64,000 nt of DNA from Pseudomonas zanjanensis (GCF_014268745.2 NZ_JABWRB020000001.1:3162001-3226000); one strand, 5' to 3'. Shown: positions 9,145 to 17,934, counted from the first letter of the stretch. Program-made: numbers and translations. The notes: generated from the letters alone by a model not told the origin.

Positions 9145-9651
9145 CTACTCCCTGGACAGAAATCGCTTGATGATCATCGAGACCGCTTGCGCCGGAGAGG
9201 CCATGGCTGTGTCTATGCAAAACGGAGCTTCGTCCCATGGCTCAAATTCATGATCCAGTACAGATTGCCAGGTAGGTGGCGTCAGCCCGGGGATGTCACC
9301 TTTCCTCGTTTCTACCCGGCGCTGATGTTCATGTTTATCGGAGCAAATCACTTGAATATTTACCAACCGACTACCCGCCCGTGAGGCAACTTCGCTCCAC
9401 GCGGTTCGGCTGTCGAGGACCGGATTGACACAATCAACGACAACCGTGCGGCCCAAACGAAGATTACTCAGGGCCAGCTCGTTGGCAACCATGTAACCAC
9501 TGCGCCCCACATCTTGCGCAAGCGCCCCCGAGTTTCGAATCGCCTGTTCAATCGTATCGATCCGTAGGTACACGGCGCCTGTCGTAGCGGCGAGATCATG
9601 GGCGATAGTCGTTTTCCCGGTGCCGGGAAGGCCGCTGAAGACGATGAGCAT
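9145..9651 (-). CDS. P-loop kinase-like ATPase (AAA_33 type)
   Basis: The 168-residue protein begins almost directly with a Walker A motif, GLPGTGKTT (about residues 7-15), and continues as a small nucleotide/sugar-kinase-like fold. An Asp-containing strand VVVDCVNPV is in the Walker B position. Such proteins phosphorylate small molecules or antibiotics; the substrate here is unknown. The ATG at 9651 follows AAGGA, which rules out the 42-codon N-terminal extension. Confidence 0.75.
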   Translation of the reverse strand: MLIVFSGLPGTGKTTIAHDLAATTGAVYLRIDTIEQAIRNSGALAQDVGRSGYMVANELALSNLRLGRTVVVDCVNPVLDSRTAWSEVASRAGSRLVNIQVICSDKHEHQRRVETRKGDIPGLTPPTWQSVLDHEFEPWDEAPFCIDTAMASPAQAVSMIIKRFLSRE

Positions 9652-9792
9652 TCCAGGTCCTTGAATGAGTGAGTTAATCCCGTATAGGCAGCAGCCAGTT
9701 ATACGGCAGTAGAAAGCAAAAACCGCAAGAACGATCAAATGTTCTCCCCCTGCATTTGATAACGTCGCTTTCAGCATTCATGGAGGACCGTC

Positions 9793-10650
9793 ATGCTGAA
9801 TATCGAAAGGGCCCTGTGGTACATCGAGTTGGAGCTGGGATCCCAACTCGATCTGGGACGTGTCGCGCGCCATTGCAACCTGTCTCCCTTTGCCTTGGCC
9901 CGTTTGTTTGCGCTGTCGACGGGCTGGTCGGTGATGCGGTACATCCGTGCTCGGCGGTTGAGCCAAGCAGCACTGGCCTTGCGTCGAGGTGCGCCGGACA
10001 TTCTGCAAGTAGCGCTGGATGCCGGCTACGGTTCCCATGAAGCGTTTACGCGCGCCTTCTGCGATCTGTTTGGGGTCACGCCGAAGCAAGTGCGTGGGCA
10101 CGAGGATGAACATCTCTCGCTGGTGGAGCCTTTACGTATGAAAGAAAGGAAGCTCATAACACTCTCCGAACCTCGCTTTGAAACCAGGGCAGCGTTTTTC
10201 ATCGCGGGTCTGGGGGATCGTTATACCTTCGATAAGAACGAAGGCATCGTCGGTTTGTGGCAAGCGTTCTCCCACTACCTGGGACAGGTACCCGATCAGG
10301 TCAACAACTGGAGCTATGGCCTGTGCTGTAACCCTGGACTGGACGGTAGTTTTGAATACATTGCCGGCACAGAAGTGTCCTGCGTCGATGGTCTTCCTCC
10401 GGCTTTTCGCTATTTCAGGGTGCCGCAGCAAAACTATGGCGTGTTTCGACACCAAGGCCATATCTCGACGATCCATCAGACGTTCTTCACCATTTTCAAT
10501 CACTGGTTGCCTGAGTCTGAATATGAGACAGCCGACGCGCCTGAGTTCGAGCAGTACAGCGCGGATTTCGAACCCTCCCGAGGGAAGGGCTACGTGGACG
10601 TGTGGATACCGCTTGCAAGACGCCAAGCATCCGGTGTCATGGATTTATAG
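9793..10650 (+). CDS. AraC-type regulator with GyrI-like effector domain
   Basis: The 285-residue protein has two AraC helix-turn-helix motifs in residues 1-110 (LGRVARHCNLSPFALARLF and ILQVALDAGYGSHEAFTRAF) and a C-terminal GyrI/Rob-like ligand domain (about 125-285, ending GYVDVWIPL). The Rob/BmrR group usually responds to small hydrophobic compounds. GGAGG precedes the ATG. It is divergent from the P-loop kinase gene. Confidence 0.87.
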   Translation: MLNIERALWYIELELGSQLDLGRVARHCNLSPFALARLFALSTGWSVMRYIRARRLSQAALALRRGAPDILQVALDAGYGSHEAFTRAFCDLFGVTPKQVRGHEDEHLSLVEPLRMKERKLITLSEPRFETRAAFFIAGLGDRYTFDKNEGIVGLWQAFSHYLGQVPDQVNNWSYGLCCNPGLDGSFEYIAGTEVSCVDGLPPAFRYFRVPQQNYGVFRHQGHISTIHQTFFTIFNHWLPESEYETADAPEFEQYSADFEPSRGKGYVDVWIPLARRQASGVMDL

Positions 10651-10679
10651 GTCTGACCATCCAGTACGGAGCCCGTCCC

Positions 10680-10895
10680 ATGAGTTTTAATTGGCACAGT
10701 GACCAGCTCACAAGAGATACGCCAGTTTGCAAGCACTACCGAAACACACAAAATGTCCGCCGATTCATGGTGGAGCACTGCGGCGACAACTTTAAATTTG
10801 ACCGGGACTTCATGGCCTGGATACGTGATGGCGTCCCGAAAACGCTCGGAGACGCCGTCGATGAGTGGCTGCTGCGCAATCGCGATGACCGTTGA
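10680..10895 (+). CDS. DUF6434 protein
   Basis: A 71-residue protein beginning FNWHSDQLTRDTPV, with the DUF6434 continuation NVRRFM and an aromatic C-terminal half. These small domains resemble SAP-like DNA-associated folds; function is unknown. GGAG lies about ten bases before the ATG at 10680. It follows the AraC gene by 29 bases and may be co-transcribed. Confidence 0.75.
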   Translation: MSFNWHSDQLTRDTPVCKHYRNTQNVRRFMVEHCGDNFKFDRDFMAWIRDGVPKTLGDAVDEWLLRNRDDR

Positions 10896-10925
10896 TGAGC
10901 GGGCATCTCGTAAACACTCTGATGC

Positions 10926-11126
10926 TCAATGAAGAACCCTGCGGCTCTCCCCAATCCTGATCCTGTCGAGCGCCCTGTTTAAAGCATCTAGGGCATCGAG
11001 CAAGGCTTTCGCCTCAGCCTCCCGACCGTCGCCCCAGAGGCGCTCTGCCATTTTGTTCAGTGCCTGGATGGAGCGCTCAATGTCAGCAGCCGTCGCTGCT
11101 TTGCTTTCCTGAAGTTTCTTTGGCAT
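10926..11126 (-). CDS. small helical hypothetical protein
   Basis: A 66-residue highly helical charged protein (SIQALNKMAERLWGDGREAE in the middle). Composition looks coding. No family or role assigned. Confidence 0.5.
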   Translation of the reverse strand: MPKKLQESKAATAADIERSIQALNKMAERLWGDGREAEAKALLDALDALNRALDRIRIGESRRVLH

Positions 11127-11261
11127 TGATTAATCGTCCTCGGGCGCGTTGTTTCATCAGCTTCGACACGAATACATCGCACGGCAGAACGCTAGGCTGG
11201 AGCTCCGCACCTTTCACCGCCGATGCCCCGGTTAACCAACACTGGCAAACCCAAGATCGCA

Positions 11262-11807
11262 TTACTTGGCTTTTGCGCTCTTGATGTCACTTATGATTTT
11301 CTGAGAAATAGCCTGAACCTGCTCTTGGGTCATGGCCGACATAACGCCTTCCCAAGCCGACGAGGAGGTGTCATAGGTGCGAGTTCCAATCAGGCGGCCT
11401 GATTTCAGGTCCGAGTAATCGGCACTGGAATTGACCCATGCATTTCCCACCATGACCCCTGCTCCGTAACGAGCGCCTGGGGTCAGGTAACGGAAATTGG
11501 TCACGTTGATCTTGATACCGACACCCTCCTTACCCTCTTGGCTTGATGCCTGAGCCTCTGTAAGCCTGTAGCCGGCGCGAGTTGCTTCGACTTGCAGAGC
11601 GTCATTCCACTCCCGCTTCAAGCGAGGCCAGTCCTCGTTTTGTTGAACCTTGCTATTCCCCTCAAAGTTTACGACCAGGTTCTGCTTGGCTGACTCCTGA
11701 ATGACGAGCGTTTCAGTTCCGCCGCTTTTTACAGAGGCAGCGCACCCGCTCAACATCAAAACTGCAACAGCACAGGACAGCGCAATCGAAAGCTTAGGTG
11801 TGTTCAT
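11262..11807 (-). CDS. DUF4410 lipoprotein
   Basis: From the ATG at 11807 the protein is 181 residues with lipobox LSGC at about residues 20-23. Its body matches DUF4410 outer-membrane-type lipoproteins (ETLVIQESAKQNLVV, then VGIKINVTNFRYLTPGARYG). Function is unknown. The first 23 codons of the longest frame lack a ribosome site and are excluded. Confidence 0.75.
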   Translation of the reverse strand: MNTPKLSIALSCAVAVLMLSGCAASVKSGGTETLVIQESAKQNLVVNFEGNSKVQQNEDWPRLKREWNDALQVEATRAGYRLTEAQASSQEGKEGVGIKINVTNFRYLTPGARYGAGVMVGNAWVNSSADYSDLKSGRLIGTRTYDTSSSAWEGVMSAMTQEQVQAISQKIISDIKSAKAK

Positions 11808-11945
11808 TGAATTTCCATATCCACAAAATCGGTTGAGAGAGGCGTTAAATATCCTCGCCGAGCCAGATGGGCCCACACGCTGGACGCGCAGAATTTAGCA
11901 CCATTGCTTCGCTGCTACGAGCCAAGGGCGGGAGTCAGAACAACT

Positions 11946-12004
11946 GGGACAGCCCTCGATATTGCGTACATTAATCTGTCGGTCTCAAATCGTGGGTTGT
12001 CCCC
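11946..12004. repeat. ~60-bp palindromic repeat, copy 1
   Basis: The ends GGGACAGCC and GGGTTGTCCCC are imperfect inverted repeats. The interior aligns with the copies at 12431, 16900 and 17236, including the shared right end (C)AAATCGTGG. It lies between two minus-strand lipoprotein genes. Confidence 0.65.
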
Positions 12005-12039
12005 TTTTTTCGACGCGAAGTCAGCCCTTACACAGGCGC

Positions 12040-12288
12040 CTATGGACAGGCAACAGGCTCTCGAGACTGCCGCTTCTTCCACAGAATACGACCGTTGATT
12101 CTACTGTCAGACCATGACTCGGTAACCAAAGAGCAATCGCCGCTTAGGTTCTCGACAAACGTCCTCGGATAGCCTTCAGGTTCATATCCACCCAGACGCA
12201 TCCAATTTGGATCTGGTGAGCTCACTGATTGATAAGGCATACAGGCTGCCAATGTGACCAGCGAAAGTGCCAACACTACCTGTTTCAT
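12040..12288 (-). CDS. small predicted lipoprotein
   Basis: An 82-residue protein with a signal peptide and lipobox LAAC (about residues 13-16). The mature part has two further cysteines. Its ATG directly abuts the stop of the upstream gene (TAAATG), so the two are probably expressed together. No family recognised. Confidence 0.6.
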   Translation of the reverse strand: MKQVVLALSLVTLAACMPYQSVSSPDPNWMRLGGYEPEGYPRTFVENLSGDCSLVTESWSDSRINGRILWKKRQSREPVACP

Positions 12289-13050
12289 TTAATTCCCAAT
12301 CAATTTGACGAGTGTCCGGGCAAAACGCGGCGTATAGATTGACTGGATGTTTTCCCAGCGCGAGTTACGACGAGGACTTCCTGCAAGTGCAGCTATAGAA
12401 CCCACCTCAAACGGCGGACGCCAGAAGGCTGAGGACAGACCGCGATTTGAGTTCACGTGTAATCGGACCGCCTCATAATCGTGGTCTGCCCGCGTTTTCC
12501 TGGCGTCCGCAGCGCACAAAACCATTGTCGCGAGTGACGATGAAGAGACATTCGATTTGAGCTCATGATCACTGTCGAGCCCGCTGTAACGCCACCCTGG
12601 TGATGTTCGCTCCCTACGGGCTCGGCTCGTCAAGAAGGCACGAAAACGGCGGAAAAGATTTAAATTGGACCAGGCCATATCCAGGCGTGCCTGCACCATC
12701 TCATTTTTCGCCTGGACGATTTGCCCTGCCAAACTTAACGCCCTTTTTTTGAATTCCCTGTGAAGCGCCTCTTCCTCGGTTTCGTTTCCCTGTGGCTTAA
12801 CCGTCATCTCGGAAAACGTGAACAGAACTTTGTCGCCGAGCACATAAAACGTGCCGCTACATTTTTGTATACCGCCTTGAAAGATAAAATCGACCGAACT
12901 GAACGCATGTTCGTCCGTGTTTACGTAATACAGCGGCTCACCCTGAAGATTTCGAACTATTCCGTCCTGATGAAGCCGGCCCAAGGGCGCCCCATCGCTG
13001 CCATTGCCTTTGAAGACCAGGTAGCGGCCGTTCGTGTAGTTGTACGGCAT
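12289..13050 (-). CDS. hypothetical protein with beta-flower-like N-terminus and embedded repeat
   Basis: A 253-residue protein. The first ~80 residues (NGRYLVFKGNGSDG, GRLHQDGIVRNLQGEPLYYV) have the repeating D/G-x-G-x-V pattern of '4-fold beta flower' domains, an inference. A helical stretch follows. The segment encoded at 12431-12492 is a copy of a ~60-bp palindromic repeat, so about 20 residues near 187-207 appear to derive from a repeat inserted in frame. GAGGACC precedes the ATG. It pairs with the downstream lipoprotein. Confidence 0.6.
   Translation of the reverse strand: MPYNYTNGRYLVFKGNGSDGAPLGRLHQDGIVRNLQGEPLYYVNTDEHAFSSVDFIFQGGIQKCSGTFYVLGDKVLFTFSEMTVKPQGNETEEEALHREFKKRALSLAGQIVQAKNEMVQARLDMAWSNLNLFRRFRAFLTSRARRERTSPGWRYSGLDSDHELKSNVSSSSLATMVLCAADARKTRADHDYEAVRLHVNSNRGLSSAFWRPPFEVGSIAALAGSPRRNSRWENIQSIYTPRFARTLVKLIGN
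12431..12492. repeat. ~60-bp palindromic repeat, copy 2, inside a coding region
   Basis: Ends GAGGACAGACCGCGATT and AATCGTGGTCTGCCC are inverted repeats. It aligns end to end with the copies at 11946, 16900 and 17236, and lies inside the 253-residue reading frame without closing it. Confidence 0.7.
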
Positions 13051-13163
13051 TATCGGTCCTCATCCCGAATAGACATCGAAACACATGGCTTGCCCATTCG
13101 CAGCTCATTCATGGCCTTTTCCCACAACGCTATCAGGTCAGGCACTCCCCTGCTCATTTCTTC

Positions 13164-13724
13164 TCACGACCTGGACCGCCACGGTGGAAGAACCCCTTCG
13201 AAAAGCGAAAAGGCTCGATGCACGAAACGGTTGAAGCGAGCGGCATCACGCCGCAGCCCCGCCTGCTGCCCCCCAATCAGGCACAGGTGGGCCACCTGCC
13301 CCATCACTTCTGCTTCGCCTGGCCTATGGGCCAAGCGACGACACGTCCGTATCGCGAAGTCCAATCGTCGTGCGTCAACACGCTGCTGAACCTCGCCTAC
13401 CAACGGATCGTGCAGCGACCAGGCCCGGATGGAAACTTCACGCCCAGGTTGTTTCTCAGCAGCGATACTCAAGTAGCGTTTCAAGATTTCGCCCGCGCTA
13501 CGACCTTGCGCCGCAAAAGAGAGCATGCGCTCCGTGTAGTCTTCTTCCCAAGCGGCCAGCAAGGTGCGGACAAAGTCTTCGCGATTGCGGAAATGGTGAT
13601 AGAACGATCCGCGGGTCACATTCAATCGGCGCGATAGACTCTCGGCTGACACGCCAATATGCCCAGTCTGGTCGAGGGCCTCGAAACCTGCCGCGATCCA
13701 ATGGTGACGCGTTAGTTTTTCCAT
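13164..13724 (-). CDS. TetR/AcrR-family repressor
   Basis: A 186-residue protein with an N-terminal TetR helix-turn-helix (SLSRRLNVTRGSFYHHFRNR, about residues 29-48) and a helical ligand-binding rest. It is divergent from the DJ-1/PfpI-like gene and probably controls that gene and DUF2867. Confidence 0.88.
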   Translation of the reverse strand: MEKLTRHHWIAAGFEALDQTGHIGVSAESLSRRLNVTRGSFYHHFRNREDFVRTLLAAWEEDYTERMLSFAAQGRSAGEILKRYLSIAAEKQPGREVSIRAWSLHDPLVGEVQQRVDARRLDFAIRTCRRLAHRPGEAEVMGQVAHLCLIGGQQAGLRRDAARFNRFVHRAFSLFEGVLPPWRSRS

Positions 13725-13838
13725 TCGTTATTTCGCTCCTTATTTATCGCCATACAGGCTGTGTATGGCGCGCAACCGATCGATACCCTGCGAACACCAG
13801 CAAAGATGGCCGTTGCGTTTTGCACGCCAGCACTTTTC

Positions 13839-14495
13839 ATGGAGCTCGCCTTGAAGAAAATCGTCCTGGTTGCTTTCGACCAATTCACCGATATCGACCT
13901 ATTCCTGATGTGGGACATCTTAGGCCGCAACACCGAGGACTGGCACGTCCGAATATTGGGTTCCAGCCCTGTCGTAGCATCGGCGCATGGCCTGCCTGTT
14001 TCGGTGCACGGTCCGCTTTCCGAGGCCAATAGTGCCGACGCGGTATTGTTCGCCAGCGGCAAGGAAGGAATACCCGCCGCACTGGCCTCCCCGGATTTCC
14101 TGCCGTCGTTTGAACTTGACCCCAAACGCCAGCGAATCGGCTCCATCTGCGCCGGCGCTTTCATTCTCCAACGGCTTGGGCTGCTCAGCGGCCGAGCAAC
14201 GACACACCCGGATGCACGATCAGGCTTGCAAGCCCTGGGACTTGAGCCCGTGGACCAGCCTCTTGTATGCCAGGGCAACGTCGCAACCGCTGGCGGATGC
14301 CTTTCGGCGCTCTATCTGGTGGGATGGTTGGTTGAATCCTGGTTCGATGCCAATAAGCGCCGTGCGACGCTGCTCCCTGTCCTGCCCGCTGGGCAGCAGG
14401 CGCTGTATGATGCGCTGATCGGGCTCAGTATCCGACAAGGAGAATTTGCCGCCTCCCAACAAGAAACGCGACATGGCATGTCATCTAATTGGTAG
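13839..14495 (+). CDS. DJ-1/PfpI-family protein
   Basis: A class-I glutamine-amidotransferase-like fold with nucleophile elbow SICAGAFIL (Cys near residue 105) and an N-terminal strand KKIVLVAFDQFTDIDLFL. Members act as glyoxalases, hydratases or regulators; no C-terminal AraC domain is present here. No ribosome site precedes the ATG at 13839, whereas GGAG lies before an in-frame TTG at 13851, so the true start may be there. Likely TetR-controlled. Confidence 0.78.
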   Translation: MELALKKIVLVAFDQFTDIDLFLMWDILGRNTEDWHVRILGSSPVVASAHGLPVSVHGPLSEANSADAVLFASGKEGIPAALASPDFLPSFELDPKRQRIGSICAGAFILQRLGLLSGRATTHPDARSGLQALGLEPVDQPLVCQGNVATAGGCLSALYLVGWLVESWFDANKRRATLLPVLPAGQQALYDALIGLSIRQGEFAASQQETRHGMSSNW

Positions 14496-14519
14496 TTAGC
14501 ACTCAGGAAGAGATCCCCG

Positions 14520-15044
14520 ATGCCCCGAGAATTTGAGCTCATTATGTCTGTGCCGGTCCCCTCGAGGTCCGGCGTCACCCACCTTTACAAGTCGACGAAC
14601 CTGGCGGACGCTTTTGCGATTCGACTCCCAGCGGGCACATCCAGCGATCCAGAGGTGCTCGCTCGATTCATCCTTTCCCACCAGCCATCCTGGATCGGAT
14701 GGCTCATGAAAGTCCGAGACACTGTCGTTGCCTGTTTTGGGCTCAAGACAGCCAGGCATTTGGCGACACTTGCCCATCGGATTCAAATCTTCAAGGTCTA
14801 CAGCACCGACCAGACTGAAATCGTGTTGGGAGAGGACGACAAGCACCTCGACTTCCGCATATCGATCCTGTGTTCTGGAGAGGTAGAGCAGGAAGGCAGT
14901 CGCCAACTGGTTTTTTCAACCGTGGTGCAGTGCCACAACCGACTGGGCCGGGCCTACATCTTCGTGATTGCGCCATTTCATCGCTTGGTTGTTAAGGCGA
15001 GCCTGCGCCGTGCAGCGCGCATTGGTTGGCCTTTGGCTGCCTGA
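14520..15044 (+). CDS. DUF2867 protein
   Basis: A 174-residue protein matching DUF2867 (DAFAIRLP, then LSHQPSWIGWLMKVRDTVV, and a C-terminal VIAPFHRLVVKASLRRA). Function is unknown. It is 24 bases downstream of the DJ-1-like gene and probably in its operon. Confidence 0.75.
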   Translation: MPREFELIMSVPVPSRSGVTHLYKSTNLADAFAIRLPAGTSSDPEVLARFILSHQPSWIGWLMKVRDTVVACFGLKTARHLATLAHRIQIFKVYSTDQTEIVLGEDDKHLDFRISILCSGEVEQEGSRQLVFSTVVQCHNRLGRAYIFVIAPFHRLVVKASLRRAARIGWPLAA

Positions 15045-15063
15045 GCCGCGACACCACAAACCA

Positions 15064-15104
15064 TGTGGCGAGGGAGCTTGCTCCCGCTGGGTGGCGAAGC
15101 CGCC
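15064..15104. repeat. Pseudomonas REP hairpin
   Basis: The typical Pseudomonas REP core GGGAGC-TT-GCTCCC is followed by a GGCG...CGCC hairpin. It separates the DUF2867 gene from the broken antitoxin gene. Confidence 0.75.
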
Positions 15105-15210
15105 CTAAAAAGGGGAGGCGCGGTTTTACAGACAAACCGCAGAGACTGAGGACAAAAGACTGGGGACAGTCCAAGGTTTTAAGCGAAGAAATTGGCAAGG
15201 AGGTTTGAAC

Positions 15211-15519
15211 ATGAGCCAACACTTGACGACATCTGACATGGCGGCACTGCTCGAGAGCGACGAAACCATCAGTGAATACCTTTCTCAAGTGCTGGCTGAT
15301 GGTGATAGCGAGGAATTTCTCCGAGCGATCGGCTATGTCGCCAAGGCCCAAGGCATGGCGCAGATCGCTAAAGACTCTGGCAGGGGCCGAGAAAGCTTGT
15401 AGAAGGCGTTCGCACCTGGATCAAAGCCGAGATTCGATACCGTACTCAAGGTCATTCATGCGCTAGGCATTGATCTTCATGCGCAGCCTGGGCATGCGGG
15501 TAATCATTCACCAGCCTGA
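15211..15519 (+). pseudogene. HigA-type addiction-module antidote, broken by a nonsense codon
   Basis: From the ATG at 15211 (AAGGAGG upstream) the frame encodes an HTH antidote with MAQIAKDSGRGRESL, then TAG at 15400-15402, then in the same frame KAFAPGSKPRFDTVLKVIHA. Family members read R-E-S-L-Y-K-A-L-P there, so a single change from TAC/TAT to TAG explains the break. The cognate toxin normally precedes this gene, but here only about 20 toxin-like C-terminal codons (LRTKDWGQSKVLSEEIGKEV) follow a REP. The locus is a toxin-antitoxin remnant. Confidence 0.75.
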
Positions 15520-15622
15520 GAGTGGGTTCCTTCTTGTTCTTTGGCTTGTCCTCTTCTTGACCCATGCCCAGCAGTCAATCGGGACACATTCCCTGGCCCT
15601 CTTGAATTTTTTCCCAAGCTTT

Positions 15623-15658
15623 ATGAAAACGGGCGACTGATTAGTCGCCCGTTTTCAT
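15623..15658. terminator. strong bidirectional terminator
   Basis: A 16-bp perfect stem (ATGAAAACGGGCGACT and its complement) with loop GATT, flanked by A- and T-runs, between convergent genes. Confidence 0.85.
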
Positions 15659-15930
15659 TATTCCGCCACCTGCGCCCGCAATCGTCTTCCGATCACATCC
15701 ATGACATCACAACCATCGCGTAACGATGTGGTCAGCAATTTACAAAAATCAGTGAGCACCACCGTGTCTGAGCTGATGTCCGAGCGAAACGCGATATTTT
15801 CCAAGACTTGGGTCACCGTGCGGATGCGGTAATCGGCGGTTTCGAAAAGGACGTCTAGAGGCGCTTCGGTGTCGATGAGCAGGGTTGCGGGGATGCAGTC
15901 GATGCCGGTGATGGGCATGTATCGGGTCAT
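15658..15930 (-). CDS. small Pseudomonas protein (DUF3077/DUF6124-like)
   Basis: From the ATG at 15930 (GAGG upstream) a 90-residue protein with a helical body (DVLFETADYRIRTVTQVLEN) resembles the many small DUF3077/DUF6124 proteins of Pseudomonas. Function is unknown and the family call is tentative. Confidence 0.55.
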   Translation of the reverse strand: MTRYMPITGIDCIPATLLIDTEAPLDVLFETADYRIRTVTQVLENIAFRSDISSDTVVLTDFCKLLTTSLRDGCDVMDVIGRRLRAQVAE

Positions 15931-16301
15931 GAGCAGTACCTCTTCAATTGATAAGGAGCAGGAGCTTCTGCGCTTCATTCAATCGAGTCGCCAAACCCGA
16001 ATCGCCATCTGGGCGATGTAGAGACAATAAGTTGCCTATCCAGATGCTGCAATGCGCTGGTTTCCGAGGTTTGTGTAGGAATTTGCGTCAATGCCTCTCG
16101 CGGCGCTCGCTTGAGCCTTCATAAGCCACAGCGGCAAAAAAAACCTCTCCTTTTCCCTTTTCCCGCCCCCCTTTCTCCCGAAACAAAAACGTCCGGCGCA
16201 GTCAAGCTCCATCCAACCTTAGAACGAGGGATTGGAACGCTGAACGCTTGCCTACACAGCATCAAAAGACCAGAATAACGACCTAAATCGGAGTCTTATC
16301 T
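15931..16301. other. intergenic region, no gene seen
   Basis: About 370 bases with no credible frame. It includes a pyrimidine-rich tract (about 16140-16190) and should hold the promoter of the toxin-antitoxin pair. Confidence 0.5.
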
Positions 16302-16589
16302 ATGCAGAATATCCTGGCCGATGTGGCCGTCAGCGTATCCGAACTCAAGAAGAATCCCTCTGCGGTCCTGAGCGGCGCCAACGGCTTGCCCGTGGCCGTG
16401 CTGAATCACAACCGCGTTATGGGCTATATGGTCCCTGCCAACGTGTACGAGGCGATGGTTGAGCGTCTGGACGAACTGGAACTGGTTCACTTGGTCAAGG
16501 CACGGCTCGATGCCAACGAAACACCCGTCCGAGTATCTCTCGACGACCTCATCGGCGAGGCCGAGGCAGATATCGCCAATGGCCGTTGA
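16302..16589 (+). CDS. Phd/YefM-type antitoxin
   Basis: A 95-residue antitoxin with the Phd/YefM N-terminal DNA-binding pattern (VSVSELKKNPSAVLSGANG), then LPVAVLNHNRVMGYMVP, and a helical C-terminal toxin-binding tail. It overlaps the following toxin gene by 11 bases, the usual antitoxin-first order. It should bind the toxin and repress its own promoter. Confidence 0.88.
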   Translation: MQNILADVAVSVSELKKNPSAVLSGANGLPVAVLNHNRVMGYMVPANVYEAMVERLDELELVHLVKARLDANETPVRVSLDDLIGEAEADIANGR

Positions 16590-16866
16590 GTACAGAGTCG
16601 AGTGGGATCCGAAAGCGCTGAAGGAACTGCGCAAACTCGACGGCACCATCCGCCTCCAGTTTTTGCGAAAGCTCCAAGAACGACAGGCCGAGCCACGAGT
16701 GCCAGGAGATGAGCTTCACGGCATGAAGGACTGCTACAAGATCAAATTGCGCGGCGCCGGCTACCGACTCGTGTACCGCGTTGAGGATGGACGAATTGTC
16801 ATCCTGGTGCTGGCCGTCGGCAAGCGGGAACGAAGCAGCGTCTACGATTCGGCCAAGAATCGGTAG
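16579..16866 (+). CDS. relE: RelE-type mRNA interferase toxin
   Basis: A 95-residue RelE/ParE-fold toxin. The core YRVEWDPKALKELRKLD is followed by KIKLRGAGYRLVYRVEDGRI and AVGKRERSSVY, with the basic and tyrosine residues expected in RelE enzymes. RelE toxins cut mRNA at the ribosomal A site. The start at 16579 overlaps the end of the antitoxin gene, so translation is coupled. Confidence 0.88.
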   Translation: MAVEYRVEWDPKALKELRKLDGTIRLQFLRKLQERQAEPRVPGDELHGMKDCYKIKLRGAGYRLVYRVEDGRIVILVLAVGKRERSSVYDSAKNR

Positions 16867-16899
16867 GCAGATAAAAGAAGCCCGGCGCTGAGTGAATTA

Positions 16900-16960
16900 G
16901 GGGCAGACCACGATTAGAGCTCACCTGTACTCAACTTCCCCATAGTTGTGGTCTGTCCTC
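16900..16960. repeat. ~60-bp palindromic repeat, copy 3
   Basis: GGGGCAGACCACGATT and AGTTGTGGTCTGTCCTC form the inverted ends. The element aligns with the three other copies in 11.9-17.3 kb and lies just after relE. Confidence 0.7.
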
Positions 16961-17235
16961 GCTTCTTCGATTGTTGACCGTCAAAAGCTGGCACAGCGTA
17001 ATTACACCGAGTTGAGTGGAACTGCGAGAGCGGATATAGACAATAGGAGTCGACTTCAACTTCAGGTGTCGACAATGTCCAAGCTATCCCGCTTCATTTT
17101 TCGCTTCATCCTGCTCCTCACACTGCTGTGCTTCTTACGATCGGACTCGACACCACCCCGGGTTGATGCGGAACCAGCTGAAGGTTCCCGGAAGGAAGCT
17201 AACGCCGGTAACGCTTTTGGGCTCAGGGGAACCGA

Positions 17236-17298
17236 GGGGGACAGATCACAATTTTTGTCCGTCTATAATCGGCCAGTCTCATAATCGGTCTGTCCCCC
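17236..17298. repeat. ~60-bp palindromic repeat, copy 4
   Basis: GGGGGACAGATCAC and GGTCTGTCCCCC form the inverted ends. It lies just beyond the 3' end of the minus-strand membrane-protein gene. Confidence 0.7.
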
Positions 17299-17310
17299 GC
17301 TTTCCCGGGT

Positions 17311-17931
17311 TCAGCACTTGAAAAGCACATTGCACCGGGCACACCACCCTTCAGCTGCGCTCCGGCTCATTGGAAAACGGAGCGGAGGATGACTTGTATC
17401 GGCAACCATCAGAACCAATGTGAATCTTATGAATCTACGCCGAATCTCGTCGGCTGGAACGCCCATGCCCGCCCCATCGACTATTTGAAGAACGCCGCCC
17501 GATACCTTGCTGTTAATCTGTTGCCACTCAAACTGCCAGCCTGTTACCCACGTGAAGTCACGAATTTGATAGTCACCGGTTGCGCTTTGGCATTGAGCGA
17601 GTTTTTTGTTGGAAGGGTCAAAGGCAAAAAATAGGGGGCTTGGAAAGCCGAGCAACTGAGTATCGTCAAGGCTTAGACCTTCTTTTAGGTTGATGGACGC
17701 TACAAGTGCTTTTGCTCGTCTCTTGCGCCGTATCAAATGCCACATAGCGAGGCAAAAAATAGAAACAGAAGCCAGGAAGAGCTGACGTCCTTCGACTGTA
17801 AGCTTACCGGACGAAAACTCTATCATGCCCCACAAGAGTCCTATCATCGCAAGCCCCGATACCCAAGCGGCGGGGATCACTACACTGTTAGCGAGGCGAG
17901 CTCCGAGCGTCCTCAAACAGGTTTTCATCAT
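17311..17931 (-). CDS. membrane protein, last gene of a small-gene operon
   Basis: A 206-residue protein with two membrane segments (about residues 15-37 and 50-68) followed by a basic cluster (RRKRRAK) and a soluble C-terminal domain. Two adjacent ATG codons mark the start. No family recognised. It follows a run of overlapping tiny genes on the same strand, four bases after the last stop. Confidence 0.55.
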   Translation of the reverse strand: MMKTCLRTLGARLANSVVIPAAWVSGLAMIGLLWGMIEFSSGKLTVEGRQLFLASVSIFCLAMWHLIRRKRRAKALVASINLKEGLSLDDTQLLGFPSPLFFAFDPSNKKLAQCQSATGDYQIRDFTWVTGWQFEWQQINSKVSGGVLQIVDGAGMGVPADEIRRRFIRFTLVLMVADTSHPPLRFPMSRSAAEGWCARCNVLFKC

Positions 17932-17934
17932 AAT

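Larger units (their letters stand above)
16867..17310. other. repeat-bearing intergenic region
   Basis: About 440 bases holding two ~60-bp palindromic repeats. Between them a plus-strand frame from 17074 starts SKLSRFIFRFILLL and runs into the second repeat. It is a weak candidate for a small membrane protein or a remnant. Confidence 0.4.
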
